From assembly GCA_030693515.1 (NCBI GenBank), contig JAUYAK010000112.1, positions 1-64,000 of the forward strand: a stretch of DNA of 64,000 bases. The letters run 5' to 3'. The notes beneath the pieces are model-generated. The model ran no database searches and had not been told where the DNA came from. It worked only from the letters and a program-made list of their open reading frames with translations. This document shows positions 44,569 to 53,725 of this stretch, one piece after another. Both the position numbers and the translations under genes were made by a program. Position 1 is the first letter of the stretch. Every line of letters starts with the position of its first letter. This stretch comes from Opitutaceae bacterium. GTDB lineage: Bacteria; Verrucomicrobiota; Verrucomicrobiia; Opitutales; Opitutaceae.

Positions 44569-47301
44569 ATGAACTCACCGCTCCCGGCGGCCGCGTCTGC
44601 GGCTGCCCGCCTTGGTCTTGTCGCATTCCTCTTGGCCGGCTCCCTCGCGGCCCAGACCGCTCCAGCTCCTGCTCCGACTGCCTCCGCACCGGCGGCTGAC
44701 ACGAAGAAAGAGACGCCCGCCAAACTGGAGGCCTTCGAGGTCACCGGCTCGCGCATCAAGCGGCTCGATTACGAGACCGCCTCGCCCGTGGTCACCTACA
44801 CTGCGCAGGCGATCGAGGACAAGGGCCTGGCCACGCTGGGCGAATTCGTCCAGAGCCTGCCTTACAACAACAGCACGGCGGTCTCCGAGTTCACGACCGG
44901 CAGCTTTGTCACCGGTGCGGCCACCATCAATCCCCGCGGGCTCGGCTCCAACCGCCTCCTCACGTTGGTCAACGGGCGCCGCGGCGTGCCCTACGCCCTC
45001 GCCAACAGCTCCAGCGGCACTCCGCAGACGGTCTTCAATTTCAACAGCATCCCGCAGGCGGCCATCGCGCGGCTCGAGTTCCTGAAGGATGGCGCCTCCG
45101 CCATCTACGGCTCGGATGCCATCACCGGCGTGATGAACATCATCCTCAAGAAGAGCTACGAAGGCTCCTCGGTGGACTTCACCGTCTCCAGCGCCCTGCG
45201 CCACGACACGCTGCGCAAGACCCTGAATATCTTTACCGGCCTCTCCAAGAACGGCTGGGAAATCACCGCCGGTCTGAGCCTCCAGAATCGTCACGACAGC
45301 TTCATCAAGGACTATGGGGTGACCACGACCAACTACACCTACCTCGGGCAGAAGGGCCAGAACATGACCAGCACCATCTTCTTCCCGTCCTACCTCTCGC
45401 TTACGGCGGCGCAGGCGGTGTCCTCGGGTTTTGGCACCGCGGGCGGCATCTACTACATCCCCAACGGCACGCCCACCGCCAATCCCACCCGCTCGAGCTT
45501 CGTCTATGCCGGCACCTCCACGGCTGCGCTCCCGCAAAGCAATCGCTTCGATTTCGCCAACGTCACCCAACTTTTTCCCGAGAGTGAGAGTCTGGGAGCC
45601 AACGTCAGCATCAGCCGCGTCCTGATGGAGAACGTCACGCTCTTCGCCAACGGTATGTTCAGCCGGGGCATCACCAACTACATGCAGCAGCCCTACGGCT
45701 TCACCACCACCCTCGCGGGCCTCACGCTGCCGGCCAGCAACCCCTACAATCCCACCGGCCTCAACCTCACCGCCACCGCCACCAGCGCACCCTTCTCTTA
45801 TCGCAGCAGCTATCTGCCCCGGCGCGAGGTGAAGACCACCACGATCTCCGGCGTGGCTGGCCTGCGCGGCACCGTCCTGCGCAAGTGGAACTGGGAGGCC
45901 GCCGTCAGCTACGGGCAGAACGACTCCACGCGTGATTCCGACCTCATTCTGTCCTCGACCTTCCAAAACGCCCTCAATGGCACGACCCGCGCCACGGCCT
46001 GGAACCCCTTCGGCCCCTCCGAGGATCCGGAGTTGGATCGCAAGCTCTACACCCGCTCCCGCGGCCACGACGGCAAGATCGACAGCCTCGGCTACGATGC
46101 CTCCATCAATGGCGCCCTCCTTGAGCTGCCGTGGCGGGGTGGCGGCGATCTCGGTATCGCCACCGGTGTCGAACACCGTCGCGACAACCTCCGCTCGGAC
46201 CCGGAGCCCAACAACTACCTCGGCTACACGGGCGTCCCGTCCTTCAAGGGCCGCCGCAACAGCGACTCGGTTTACGCCGAAGTCACCGCCCCCGTGCAAA
46301 AGTGGCTCGAGTTCCAGCTCGCCGTCCGCCACGAGCGCTACAGCGATTTCGGCAACACCACCAAGCCGAAATATGGCGTGAAGCTGCGCCTGCCCGACAC
46401 GCGCTTCCTCAACGTCGTCCTGCGCGCCTCGTATTCCGAGTCCTTCAAGGCTCCCGACCTCGGCCAGCTCTACGCCCCGCAGTCCAATGCCATCACGAGC
46501 ACCAGCCTGCTCGATCCGCTCCGCCCCCAGGATGCGGCCCGGCAGCTCCCCACGCGGGTCGGCGGCAACCCCAACCTCAAACCTGAGGAGGGCAAGGTCC
46601 AGTATGCCGGCGCCGTCTTCGAGGTTCCGGCGATCAAGGGGCTGAGCTTCAGCATCGACTACTTCGACACCCAGATCACCAACGTCATCAGCTCGCTCGG
46701 AGCCACCTACCTGCTCTCCGCCGAAGGCCGCCGGCTCTTCCCCAACGCCATTGAACGCGAGGCCACAACCGACGGCACTCCCGGCCGGATCGTCCGCATC
46801 GCCTCGATCTCCAACAACCTCGGCCTGCAGCTCTTCCGCGGCCTCGATTACGGCATGCGCTACACCCTGCGCAACACCCGCACCGGCACCTACACCTTCA
46901 CCGCCGATGTCCAGCAGGTGATCAAGAAAGGCTCCGATGCCGGCACCGGCCTGGGCTTCTTCAACAACACCGGCCTGGCCTTCGACATCGAGTGGCGCTA
47001 CAACTACAGCCTCGGCTGGAGCTACAAGAACTGGAGCGCCCGCACCACCGTCGATGTCGTCGGGAAATTCTTCAACGACAACTGGACCACCGCCGGCTGG
47101 GGCGAGAACGTCTTCACCCTCGTGAACCCCTCGATCAGCTACCGCGGCTTCCAGCGCACCTCGATCACGCTCGGCGTCACCAATGTCTTCGACACCCAGC
47201 CGCCGCCGAACGGGTTCCGCAGCCTCGGTTTCGACGACCGCATCTACGGGGCCGGCGCGCTCGGCATCTCCGGCTACCTCCGCGCGAGCCGCCGCTTCTA
47301 A
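44569..47301 (+). CDS. TonB-dependent receptor paired with S9 peptidase
   Basis: This is a full-length TonB-dependent receptor (910 aa). It has a signal peptide ending AGSLAAQTAP, a short Pro/Ala linker, and a plug (about 65-180) with EAFEVTGSRIKRLDYETASP, LLTLVNGRRGVP and LKDGASAIYGSDAITGVMNI. The barrel ends GYLRASRRF. The NPRGLGSNRLLTLVNGRR plug motif matches the receptor family usually annotated as peptide or plant-polymer transporters rather than siderophore receptors. The next gene, after a terminator, is an S9 peptidase. A peptide ligand is a reasonable guess, not proven. The ATG at 44569 is chosen for the signal peptide. Confidence 0.87.
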   Translation: MNSPLPAAASAAARLGLVAFLLAGSLAAQTAPAPAPTASAPAADTKKETPAKLEAFEVTGSRIKRLDYETASPVVTYTAQAIEDKGLATLGEFVQSLPYNNSTAVSEFTTGSFVTGAATINPRGLGSNRLLTLVNGRRGVPYALANSSSGTPQTVFNFNSIPQAAIARLEFLKDGASAIYGSDAITGVMNIILKKSYEGSSVDFTVSSALRHDTLRKTLNIFTGLSKNGWEITAGLSLQNRHDSFIKDYGVTTTNYTYLGQKGQNMTSTIFFPSYLSLTAAQAVSSGFGTAGGIYYIPNGTPTANPTRSSFVYAGTSTAALPQSNRFDFANVTQLFPESESLGANVSISRVLMENVTLFANGMFSRGITNYMQQPYGFTTTLAGLTLPASNPYNPTGLNLTATATSAPFSYRSSYLPRREVKTTTISGVAGLRGTVLRKWNWEAAVSYGQNDSTRDSDLILSSTFQNALNGTTRATAWNPFGPSEDPELDRKLYTRSRGHDGKIDSLGYDASINGALLELPWRGGGDLGIATGVEHRRDNLRSDPEPNNYLGYTGVPSFKGRRNSDSVYAEVTAPVQKWLEFQLAVRHERYSDFGNTTKPKYGVKLRLPDTRFLNVVLRASYSESFKAPDLGQLYAPQSNAITSTSLLDPLRPQDAARQLPTRVGGNPNLKPEEGKVQYAGAVFEVPAIKGLSFSIDYFDTQITNVISSLGATYLLSAEGRRLFPNAIEREATTDGTPGRIVRIASISNNLGLQLFRGLDYGMRYTLRNTRTGTYTFTADVQQVIKKGSDAGTGLGFFNNTGLAFDIEWRYNYSLGWSYKNWSARTTVDVVGKFFNDNWTTAGWGENVFTLVNPSISYRGFQRTSITLGVTNVFDTQPPPNGFRSLGFDDRIYGAGALGISGYLRASRRF

Positions 47302-47336
47302 TTCGGCGCGCGGTCCGGTCCGCCCGTTTCCCTCCG

Positions 47337-47370
47337 GCGCGCTTCCCTCAACCGGAAGCGCGCTTTTTTT
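47337..47370 (+). terminator. rho-independent terminator
   Basis: GCGCGCTTCC (47337-47346) and GGAAGCGCGC (47354-47363) pair perfectly around CTCAACC, followed by seven T. It lies just before the S9 peptidase start at 47376, so the peptidase either depends on read-through or has a promoter within this short gap. Confidence 0.9.
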
Positions 47371-47375
47371 ACCCC

Positions 47376-49358
47376 ATGCACTTCCTGCCCCTTCGTGCCG
47401 GCCTTGCGGCCTGCGGTCTCCTAGCCTCCGCCCTTCGCGCCGCGCCGCCCCCCGAGCTGCCCGTCGAGACTTTCTTCAAGAAATCCAACCTCGCCCAGCT
47501 CACCTTCTCGCCCGACGGCAAACGCCTCGCCTGCCTCGTGCCCTATGAGCGCCGCCTGAACCTCGCGGTGATCGATCTGGAGAAGAAGACCAAAAAACTC
47601 CTCACCAACTTCAGGGACAACGACGTCAGCTCCCTGCTCTGGGCCAACGACGACCGGCTGATCTTCACCAAGACCACCGATGGCCAGCCCGGCGCCACGG
47701 TTTACGCGATTAACCGCGACGGCCAGGACGGCGTGCTGCTTGTCGGCGGCGCGGGCGAGGCCGGCACGGAGCGCCAGGCCAATCCCCAGTTTCGCGGTCT
47801 GCTCGCCCGTCTGCCGAAGGACCCGAAGCACTTCCTCGTCCTCGGCAACCTCACCGACGCGCAGGGGCCGGATGTCTGCCTGATGAATCTCAAGACCGGC
47901 AAGCTCACCCTTGAGGTCGCCAACCCCGGCTGGGTCCGCCGCTGGGTGCTCGACCGCCAGCGCGTCGTGCGCGCCGGCATCGCAGTGCAGGGCCTGACCA
48001 CCACCGTCCTGCTGCGCGATCCCGCCAAGGGCACCTTCACCCCCGTCCACACCCGCCAGGCGGACGAGCCCGGCTGGACGCCGCTGGCCTTCGACGGCGA
48101 CGACCGCACGCTCTTCGTCTCCTCCAACCTCGGCCGCGATACCACCGCCGTCTACCGCTACGACACCGTGACGCGCACGATGGGCGAAATCGTCCACGGC
48201 GATCCCATCTACGATGTCGAAAGCGTAGTCCTGGATGAGGTGAAAAACAAAGTCGTCGGCCTCCGCATCAATGCCGACCTCCCCCGCCAGCACTGGCTCG
48301 ACCCGGAGACCGCGCAGCTCCAGCAGCGCATCGATGCGTCGCTCCGCGGCACCGTCAACCGTCTCCTCCACGCCGCACCGGACGGTTCGCGCCGCCTGAT
48401 CTTCGCCTCCAGCGACCGCGATCCCGGCGTCTATTACCTCTTCGATGCCGCCACCCGGAAGATCGAGGAAATCGCCGTGCTCAAACCCGGCATCGATCCG
48501 GACCAGATGGCCCCCATGAAACCGATCACGTTTCAGGCGCGCGACGGACTTACGATCCACGGCTACCTTACGCTCCCAGTCGGACGGGAGCCGAAAAAAC
48601 TACCGCTCATCCTCCATCCCCACGGCGGACCCTATGGCGTGCGCGACAGCTGGGGCTTCAATGCCGAGGTGCAGTTCTACGCCAACCGCGGCTACGCCGT
48701 CCTCCAGGTCAATTTCCGCGGCTCCGGCGGCTACGGCGACATGTTCGAGCGCGCCGGCTGGAAAAAATGGGGTCTCGAGATGCAGCACGATCTCAGCGAC
48801 GCCGTGCAATGGGCCGTTACCGAAGGCTTCGCTGATCCCGCCCGCGTCGTGATCGCCGGCGCGAGCTACGGTGGCTATGCGACGATGGCCGGACTCGTGT
48901 TTACGCCGGAGCTTTACTGTGCCGGCATCAACTACCTCGGCCGCGTGGACATCGCCGGCAAGATCCGTGATCAGGAAACGAAGGAGAGCCGGCACTGGTT
49001 CCAAACTCGCCTCGGCGATCCGGATCGGCCCGCGGACCGGCAGCGCCTGCGCGACACCTCGCCGGTTTATTTTGCCGATCGCATCGTGGCGCCGGTGCTC
49101 ATGGCCTACGGGAAAAACGACACGCAGGTGCGCATCGACCAAGGCTACGACATGGAGGCCGCGCTCAAAAAAGCCGGCAAGACCTACGAAATGATCATTG
49201 AGGAGAAGGAGGGCCACGGCTTCCGGAAGGAAGAGCTGAGCATCGCGTTCTTCACGCGCGTGGATGCCTTCCTGAAAAAATACGTCCCGCCGCCCGGCGG
49301 CCGCGTCGAAATCGGTCCGGCCAAGGTGGTCGAGACGCCGGCCTCATCGCCCCGCTGA
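47376..49358 (+). CDS. exported S9-family prolyl-oligopeptidase-type peptidase
   Basis: This S9C-type peptidase (660 aa) has a signal peptide ending SALRAAPPP. A seven-bladed propeller region (about 35-385) is followed by the alpha/beta-hydrolase domain (about 400-645). The catalytic triad can be placed: S497 in GASYGG, D582 in YGKNDTQV and H614 in KEGHGF. The oxyanion-side motif HPHGGPYGVRDSWGF is intact. It follows the receptor at 44569 with only a terminator between. It is a paralogue of the peptidase at 53725, sharing even the tail (IGPAKVVE vs IGPTKVVE). Periplasmic cleavage of imported peptides is the likely role. Confidence 0.9.
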   Translation: MHFLPLRAGLAACGLLASALRAAPPPELPVETFFKKSNLAQLTFSPDGKRLACLVPYERRLNLAVIDLEKKTKKLLTNFRDNDVSSLLWANDDRLIFTKTTDGQPGATVYAINRDGQDGVLLVGGAGEAGTERQANPQFRGLLARLPKDPKHFLVLGNLTDAQGPDVCLMNLKTGKLTLEVANPGWVRRWVLDRQRVVRAGIAVQGLTTTVLLRDPAKGTFTPVHTRQADEPGWTPLAFDGDDRTLFVSSNLGRDTTAVYRYDTVTRTMGEIVHGDPIYDVESVVLDEVKNKVVGLRINADLPRQHWLDPETAQLQQRIDASLRGTVNRLLHAAPDGSRRLIFASSDRDPGVYYLFDAATRKIEEIAVLKPGIDPDQMAPMKPITFQARDGLTIHGYLTLPVGREPKKLPLILHPHGGPYGVRDSWGFNAEVQFYANRGYAVLQVNFRGSGGYGDMFERAGWKKWGLEMQHDLSDAVQWAVTEGFADPARVVIAGASYGGYATMAGLVFTPELYCAGINYLGRVDIAGKIRDQETKESRHWFQTRLGDPDRPADRQRLRDTSPVYFADRIVAPVLMAYGKNDTQVRIDQGYDMEAALKKAGKTYEMIIEEKEGHGFRKEELSIAFFTRVDAFLKKYVPPPGGRVEIGPAKVVETPASSPR

Positions 49359-49404
49359 GGAAGTCGCTTTGCGCCCGGCACGGGAAGTGGTAGGAAGGCG
49401 GGCG

Positions 49405-49908
49405 TTGAGCACCGTCCTCATCCGCCATATCTTCCTTTCGCCGGGGCATAATTTCTTTGGCCGGCACGGCTTGCCTGCGGGCACGCATCCCGTGGTCGAT
49501 GTGGCGGCGGTGCGCTGCCGCGCCGGCCTCGGCCTGGAGGGCGATCGATTCTTCGGCTACCGGCCCGACTACAACGGGCAGGTGACGTTTTTTGCGTGGG
49601 AGACGGTGCTCGCGGCGCAACGCGAGTTCATGCGCCCCGGGCTGCGCCCCGAGGTATTTCGCCGCAATGTCATCACGCAGGGCGTCGACCTCCCCGCGCT
49701 GGCCGGCGTGCGTTTTGTGCTCGGCGGGATCGAGTTTGAAGGGGTGGGCGAGGCCAAGCCCTGCCACTGGATGGATCAGGTCGTGGCGCCCGGGGCCGAG
49801 GTGTGGCTGCGCGGGCGCGGGGGGCTTCGCGCGAAAATCCTCACCGCTGGCGACCTGCGCTGCGGCGAAGTCGTGTTGCGCACGCCGGAGCTGCTGGCGC
49901 TGGGTTAG
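49405..49908 (+). CDS. MOSC-domain protein
   Basis: This single-domain MOSC protein (167 aa) has RAGLGLEGDRFFGY, the DYNGQVTFFAWE segment and the conserved Cys in GEAKPCHWMD that can hold sulfur or bind molybdenum cofactor. MOSC domains carry sulfur for metal-sulfur cluster assembly or bind Moco; the small solo type is often linked to Moco-dependent detoxification. The TTG at 49405 is chosen as start because AGGAAGG lies 7 bases upstream and no ATG gives a better N-terminus. Codon usage is ordinary. Its link to the MocA/XdhC pair 8 kb away is possible but not shown. Confidence 0.82.
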   Translation: MSTVLIRHIFLSPGHNFFGRHGLPAGTHPVVDVAAVRCRAGLGLEGDRFFGYRPDYNGQVTFFAWETVLAAQREFMRPGLRPEVFRRNVITQGVDLPALAGVRFVLGGIEFEGVGEAKPCHWMDQVVAPGAEVWLRGRGGLRAKILTAGDLRCGEVVLRTPELLALG

Positions 49909-49920
49909 GCTTTTCTCCGA

Positions 49921-50002
49921 GGTGGGCGGGCGCGTCCCTGCGCCCGCATGGATGGATTTCCGCGCCCGCAACCATGCGGGCCCAGGGCCGGGCCCGCCCA
50001 CC
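49921..50002. repeat. intergenic palindrome (GGTGGGCGGGC...GCCCGCCCACC type)
   Basis: GGTGGGCGGGC pairs with GCCCGCCCACC at the ends, and inner TGCGCCCGCATG pairs with CATGCGGGCCCA. It lies between the MOSC gene and the next receptor. Confidence 0.75.
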
Positions 50003-50089
50003 TGCCGTCGTCATTTGGCTTGCCGGGCCACCGCGCCCGCGCGCTTCTTCCTGCCGCCGGCTGACCTCACCTTCACCCTCATCTTCCCT

Positions 50090-53032
50090 ATGAAACTGAT
50101 CCGCTCGCGGATGTTCATGGCCGGACTCGCCCTTCTCGCGGGCGCGCGCCTGGCCCCGTTGCCTATCCTCGCCCAGGCCGCCCCGTCGGCCGAGCCGCAG
50201 CAGAAGCTCGAGGCGTTTGTCGTCACCGGCTCCTACATTCCTTCGGTGGAGTCGTCGGTCGAAGCCGGCGCTTCCCCGGTCGTGCGCGTGGATCGCAAGG
50301 CCATCGACGAGTCCGGCCTCACGAGCACCGCTGAGCTCCTGCAAAAGATCACCGTCTCCAACGCCAACGCCGTCCCGATCTCCAACAACGCCCTCGGCTT
50401 CACGCCCGGTGCCAGCACGATCTCCCTGCGCGGCCTCGGGCCGGAGGCCACGCTCATTCTGATCAATGGCCGGCGCGTGGCGGCCTATCCCGTGGGCGTC
50501 GGCGGTGCGACCGCGTTTGTCGATCTCGGCTCGATTCCGCTCGCGGCGGTCGAGGCCATCGAGGTGCTCAAGGACGGGGCCTCGGCCATCTACGGCGCCG
50601 ATGCGGTGGCGGGCGTCGTCAACGTGAAGCTGCGCCGCGGCCTGAGCGGCAGCGAGGCCAGCCTCAGCTATGGCAACACGACGAACAAGGACTCGCACGA
50701 ATTCGTCGCCTCCCTCGCTACGGGCGTGAACACCGGGCGGGTCAGCCTCCTCGTCGGCCTCAATCTCTACCGCAAGGGCGGCATCAAGGATGCCGACCGC
50801 GACTACTCGCGCGTCGCGCCGTTCTCGAGTGCCAACTCCAGCCCGTTCAACCTCGAACTCTCGCGCTTCTCCGCCGCCGCCGCGATCGGCCAGCCCGTCG
50901 GCGCGCCCATCCGCGGCGTGGCCAACTTCGACTTTTCCTTTTTCGCCAATTCCGGGGCCGATGCCGGCAACACCGGCGCCCGCCCCGCCGCGCAATACAC
51001 CTACTCGCGCGACCGCGCCTCCACCTTCAATCCCAACGAATTTTCCTCCTCGTATCCCGAGGTGCGGCGCGGCGGCGGCATGCTGTCGGGCGAGGTGAAG
51101 CTGTTCCGCACGGACAACATCGCCGCCTACGGCGACCTCTCGTGGCAGCGCGTCAACGTGGACTACGAGCTCGCGCCCACCGCCACCGGCGACTTCGAGA
51201 CGCCCGGCCAAGTCTCGCTCGTCATCCCCGCCCGCACCGCCAACCCGATCCTCACGGTCCTCGATTTCAACACCTTCTCGCTCCTCTCCGTGCTGCCCGG
51301 CTTCCCGGTGCGCCTCGGGATGTTCCCCGGCCCCGGCACGCGCTTCGTCAATGGCACCGCGCAGCGCCTCGCGCCCGCCGGCGCGAGCAATCCCTTCAAC
51401 CCCTTCAACCAGGACATCTCGGGCGATTCCCGCGGCCGCCTCGCGGAATTTGGCAACCGCCTCATCCGCTCCCGCAACGATGCCGGGCTCATCACCGCCG
51501 GTATCAAGGGCGACAACGTCGCCGGCAAATGGAACTTCGACGCCTCCATCACCGGCAGCTCCATCCGTGACGTCACACGCAACCGCGCCACGTCCGCCAC
51601 GCGCTTCAACCAGGTCGTCAACGCCGCCTCCCCCGTCTTCGATCCGCGCAGTCCTTCCTACCTCGGCACGAGCACGCCCTACAACCCGTTCGGCTACTAC
51701 CGCAACCCGATCGCCGGCAACGCCGCGCTCGCCGACTACGCCCATGTCCCCTTCAGCGACGACCATAAATCCACGCTCGTGCAGCTCGCCGCCGTGGGCT
51801 CGACGCGCGAACTCCTGCGCCTGCCCGGCGGCGCCGTGGGCCTCGCGTTTGGCGCGGAGTTCCGCCGCGAGCAGCTTAACCAGAACCCGAGCGAGTTCGG
51901 TCTCGCGGGCGATCTTGTGGGTTTCGCGCCCAGCGCCGTCACCCGCGCGCAGCGCAAGGTCAGCGGCTTCTTCGCCGAGCTCCGCGTGCCGATTCTGGCG
52001 AGCCTCGAGGCCGGCCTCGCCGGGCGCCACGAGGTCTTCCACACCAGCGGCCAGGAGAAGACGGTGCCCAAGGCCACGCTCCGCTGGCAGCCCTTCTCGC
52101 GGCAGCTCACGCTCCGCGCCAGCTACTCGGAGGGTTTCCGCGAACCCTCGCTCTTCGAGCGCTACTCGTCGCCGATCTCCGCGCTCTCGCCGATCCTCGA
52201 TCCGCGCGATTTCTTCCTCGAGCCCGAGCAGCGCATCACGCTCCGCGGCAACCGCCGCCTCGCGGCCGAGAAGACCGACTACTTCAACACCGGCTTCGTG
52301 TGGTCGCCCACCCAGCCCCGAATCAAGGGCCTCACGCTCGGCGCGGATTTCTGGGCGGTCACCCGCACGGGCACCGTGCAGGCCAATCCGCAGAACACGG
52401 TGTATCGCTTCTTCGGCCTCACGCCCGGCGGGATGCTGCCGGGCGAGAGCGTGCAGTTCTCGTCGAGCGGCAGCATCAGCAGCGTCAACGCGCTTTTCTA
52501 CAATGTGGGCCGCACCGTCGTGGAAGGCTGGGATTTCAGCGGCGGCTACCAGCTGCTGACCGATGCCCTCGGCCGCTTCGACTTCTCGACGATTTGGACG
52601 CTGACGACGCGCTTCGACCGCGCGGCGGTGGCGGGTGCGACGCTGCGCAGCGTGCTCGGGCAGGATTCCACCAGCACGGCGGCCGACGGCTACCTCAAGC
52701 TCAAGGGCCGCGGCATCGTGAACTGGAGCTATCGCAACTGGGGCGTCGTGCTCGTGTGCCACTACACGGACGGCTTCGATGACTTCGATCCGCTCGGCAA
52801 CGCCTACCGCGTGCGCGACCGCTACCTCACGGATGCGCAGGTCTCCTACACCTTCCGCGGTTCACAAAAAGCGTGGCTGCGCGACACGCGCCTCACGCTC
52901 GGCGCCCGCAACGTCGCCGACTGGGACCCGCCGCAGGCCTACGGCAACGGCGGCAACTCCTCCAGCTACCCCGGCGGCCTCTACACCTCCGAAGGCCGCT
53001 TCATCTACTTCTCCGCGAACCGGAAATTCTGA
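50090..53032 (+). CDS. TonB-dependent receptor
   Basis: This is a full-length TonB-dependent receptor (980 aa). It has a signal peptide ending PILAQAAPS, then EAFVVTGSYIPSVESSVEAG leading into the plug (about 45-175) with LRGLGPEATLILINGRRVAA and LKDGASAIYGADAVAGVVNV. The barrel ends GRFIYFSANRKF with terminal Phe. It belongs to the same receptor group as those at 41583 and 44569. The ATG at 50090 gives the signal peptide. A RAYT flanked by REPs follows; beyond it on the other strand lies the second S9 peptidase. A peptide ligand is inferred from that company. Confidence 0.88.
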   Translation: MKLIRSRMFMAGLALLAGARLAPLPILAQAAPSAEPQQKLEAFVVTGSYIPSVESSVEAGASPVVRVDRKAIDESGLTSTAELLQKITVSNANAVPISNNALGFTPGASTISLRGLGPEATLILINGRRVAAYPVGVGGATAFVDLGSIPLAAVEAIEVLKDGASAIYGADAVAGVVNVKLRRGLSGSEASLSYGNTTNKDSHEFVASLATGVNTGRVSLLVGLNLYRKGGIKDADRDYSRVAPFSSANSSPFNLELSRFSAAAAIGQPVGAPIRGVANFDFSFFANSGADAGNTGARPAAQYTYSRDRASTFNPNEFSSSYPEVRRGGGMLSGEVKLFRTDNIAAYGDLSWQRVNVDYELAPTATGDFETPGQVSLVIPARTANPILTVLDFNTFSLLSVLPGFPVRLGMFPGPGTRFVNGTAQRLAPAGASNPFNPFNQDISGDSRGRLAEFGNRLIRSRNDAGLITAGIKGDNVAGKWNFDASITGSSIRDVTRNRATSATRFNQVVNAASPVFDPRSPSYLGTSTPYNPFGYYRNPIAGNAALADYAHVPFSDDHKSTLVQLAAVGSTRELLRLPGGAVGLAFGAEFRREQLNQNPSEFGLAGDLVGFAPSAVTRAQRKVSGFFAELRVPILASLEAGLAGRHEVFHTSGQEKTVPKATLRWQPFSRQLTLRASYSEGFREPSLFERYSSPISALSPILDPRDFFLEPEQRITLRGNRRLAAEKTDYFNTGFVWSPTQPRIKGLTLGADFWAVTRTGTVQANPQNTVYRFFGLTPGGMLPGESVQFSSSGSISSVNALFYNVGRTVVEGWDFSGGYQLLTDALGRFDFSTIWTLTTRFDRAAVAGATLRSVLGQDSTSTAADGYLKLKGRGIVNWSYRNWGVVLVCHYTDGFDDFDPLGNAYRVRDRYLTDAQVSYTFRGSQKAWLRDTRLTLGARNVADWDPPQAYGNGGNSSSYPGGLYTSEGRFIYFSANRKF

Positions 53033-53059
53033 GCGGCCGAATGCGAACGATGCCTTGCG

Positions 53060-53162
53060 GTGGGGCCCGCTCTCCGAGCGGGCCTGGGTTCCAAGGCTAA
53101 TTGCACCTCAAGCGAGAGAGCCTCCCCTTCAACCGAGGCCGGTTCGGAGAACCGGCCCCACC
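53060..53162. repeat. REP element, left flank of RAYT
   Basis: GTGGGGCCCGCTCTCCGAGC at the left and CGGTTCGGAGAACCGGCCCC at the right bracket a short spacer. The copy at 53624-53725 has the same arms nearly base for base. Such paired REPs around a Y1-type transposase are diagnostic of REPtrons. Confidence 0.88.
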
Positions 53163-53177
53163 TCACCGGTCCCCCTC

Positions 53178-53618
53178 ATGCGTTTCGTGCCGCGAAAACA
53201 TCTCCCTCACGATGTCCCCGCATGGGTGCCGAGCGGCACGTTGTTTTTTGTCACGCTGCACTGCGCGGTGCGTGGCCACACCCAACTGACGTGTTCGCCG
53301 GTCGGTGAAGCGCTGCTCGACGCGGTGGCGCACTATCACTCGGAGAGCCGTTGGTTCGCGCGCTTGTTTCTGCTCATGCCCGATCATGCCCACGCGCTCC
53401 TCGCGTTCCCGCGGAGTGAGGACCTGCGCGGCGTGGTTTCGGATTGAAAACGATTCACCGCGCGCCGTGCCGGCGTCGCATGGCAGCGGGGATTCTTCGA
53501 CCACCGCATCCGGGAGGGTGAGAACTGGCAACTGAAGGCCGACTACATCCGGGCCAATCCGGTCAGGCAGGGGCTTGTGGCGCGCGAGGCCGACTGGCCG
53601 TGGCGATTCGAGGCCTGA
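53178..53618 (+). pseudogene. REP-associated tyrosine transposase (RAYT) with in-frame stop
   Basis: This Y1-family (HUH) transposase mobilises REP elements. The first 89 codons give MRFVPRKHLPHDVPAW, TLFFVTLHCAVRG and the HUH motif LLMPDHAHALLAF (H70, H72). At 53445-53447 a TGA replaces what in RAYTs is normally a Trp codon (GVVSDW). The same frame then continues, KRFTARRAGVAWQRGFFDHR, to the catalytic-Tyr motif DYIRANPVRQGLV (Tyr at codon 123) and ends at 53618. The truncated product lacks the nucleophilic Tyr, so it should be inactive unless the stop is read through. Two matching REPs flank it at 53060 and 53624. Confidence 0.9.
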
Positions 53619-53623
53619 TCGAG

Positions 53624-53725
53624 GTGGGGCCCGCTCTCCGAGCGGGCATGGGTTGGCGAGTGATTCGAGGATGCCGCGTGAAAATAATCCTGAAACCCAG
53701 GCCGGTTCGGAGAACCGGCCCCACC
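53624..53725. repeat. REP element, right flank of RAYT
   Basis: GTGGGGCCCGCTCTCCGAGC and CGGTTCGGAGAACCGGCCCC repeat the arms of the left copy; only the inner spacer differs. Its right arm abuts the stop codon of the S9 peptidase on the opposite strand. Confidence 0.88.

Noticed and set aside
49841-52762. Open frame of over 900 codons opposite the receptor at 50090
   Set aside because: It is antisense to a well-supported receptor and has the composition of a shadow frame (Arg, Gly, Glu, Ala) without motifs.
53445-53447. TGA in the RAYT read as selenocysteine
   Set aside because: The position is normally Trp in RAYTs, no SECIS-like hairpin was recognised right after it, and a single G-to-A change explains it.
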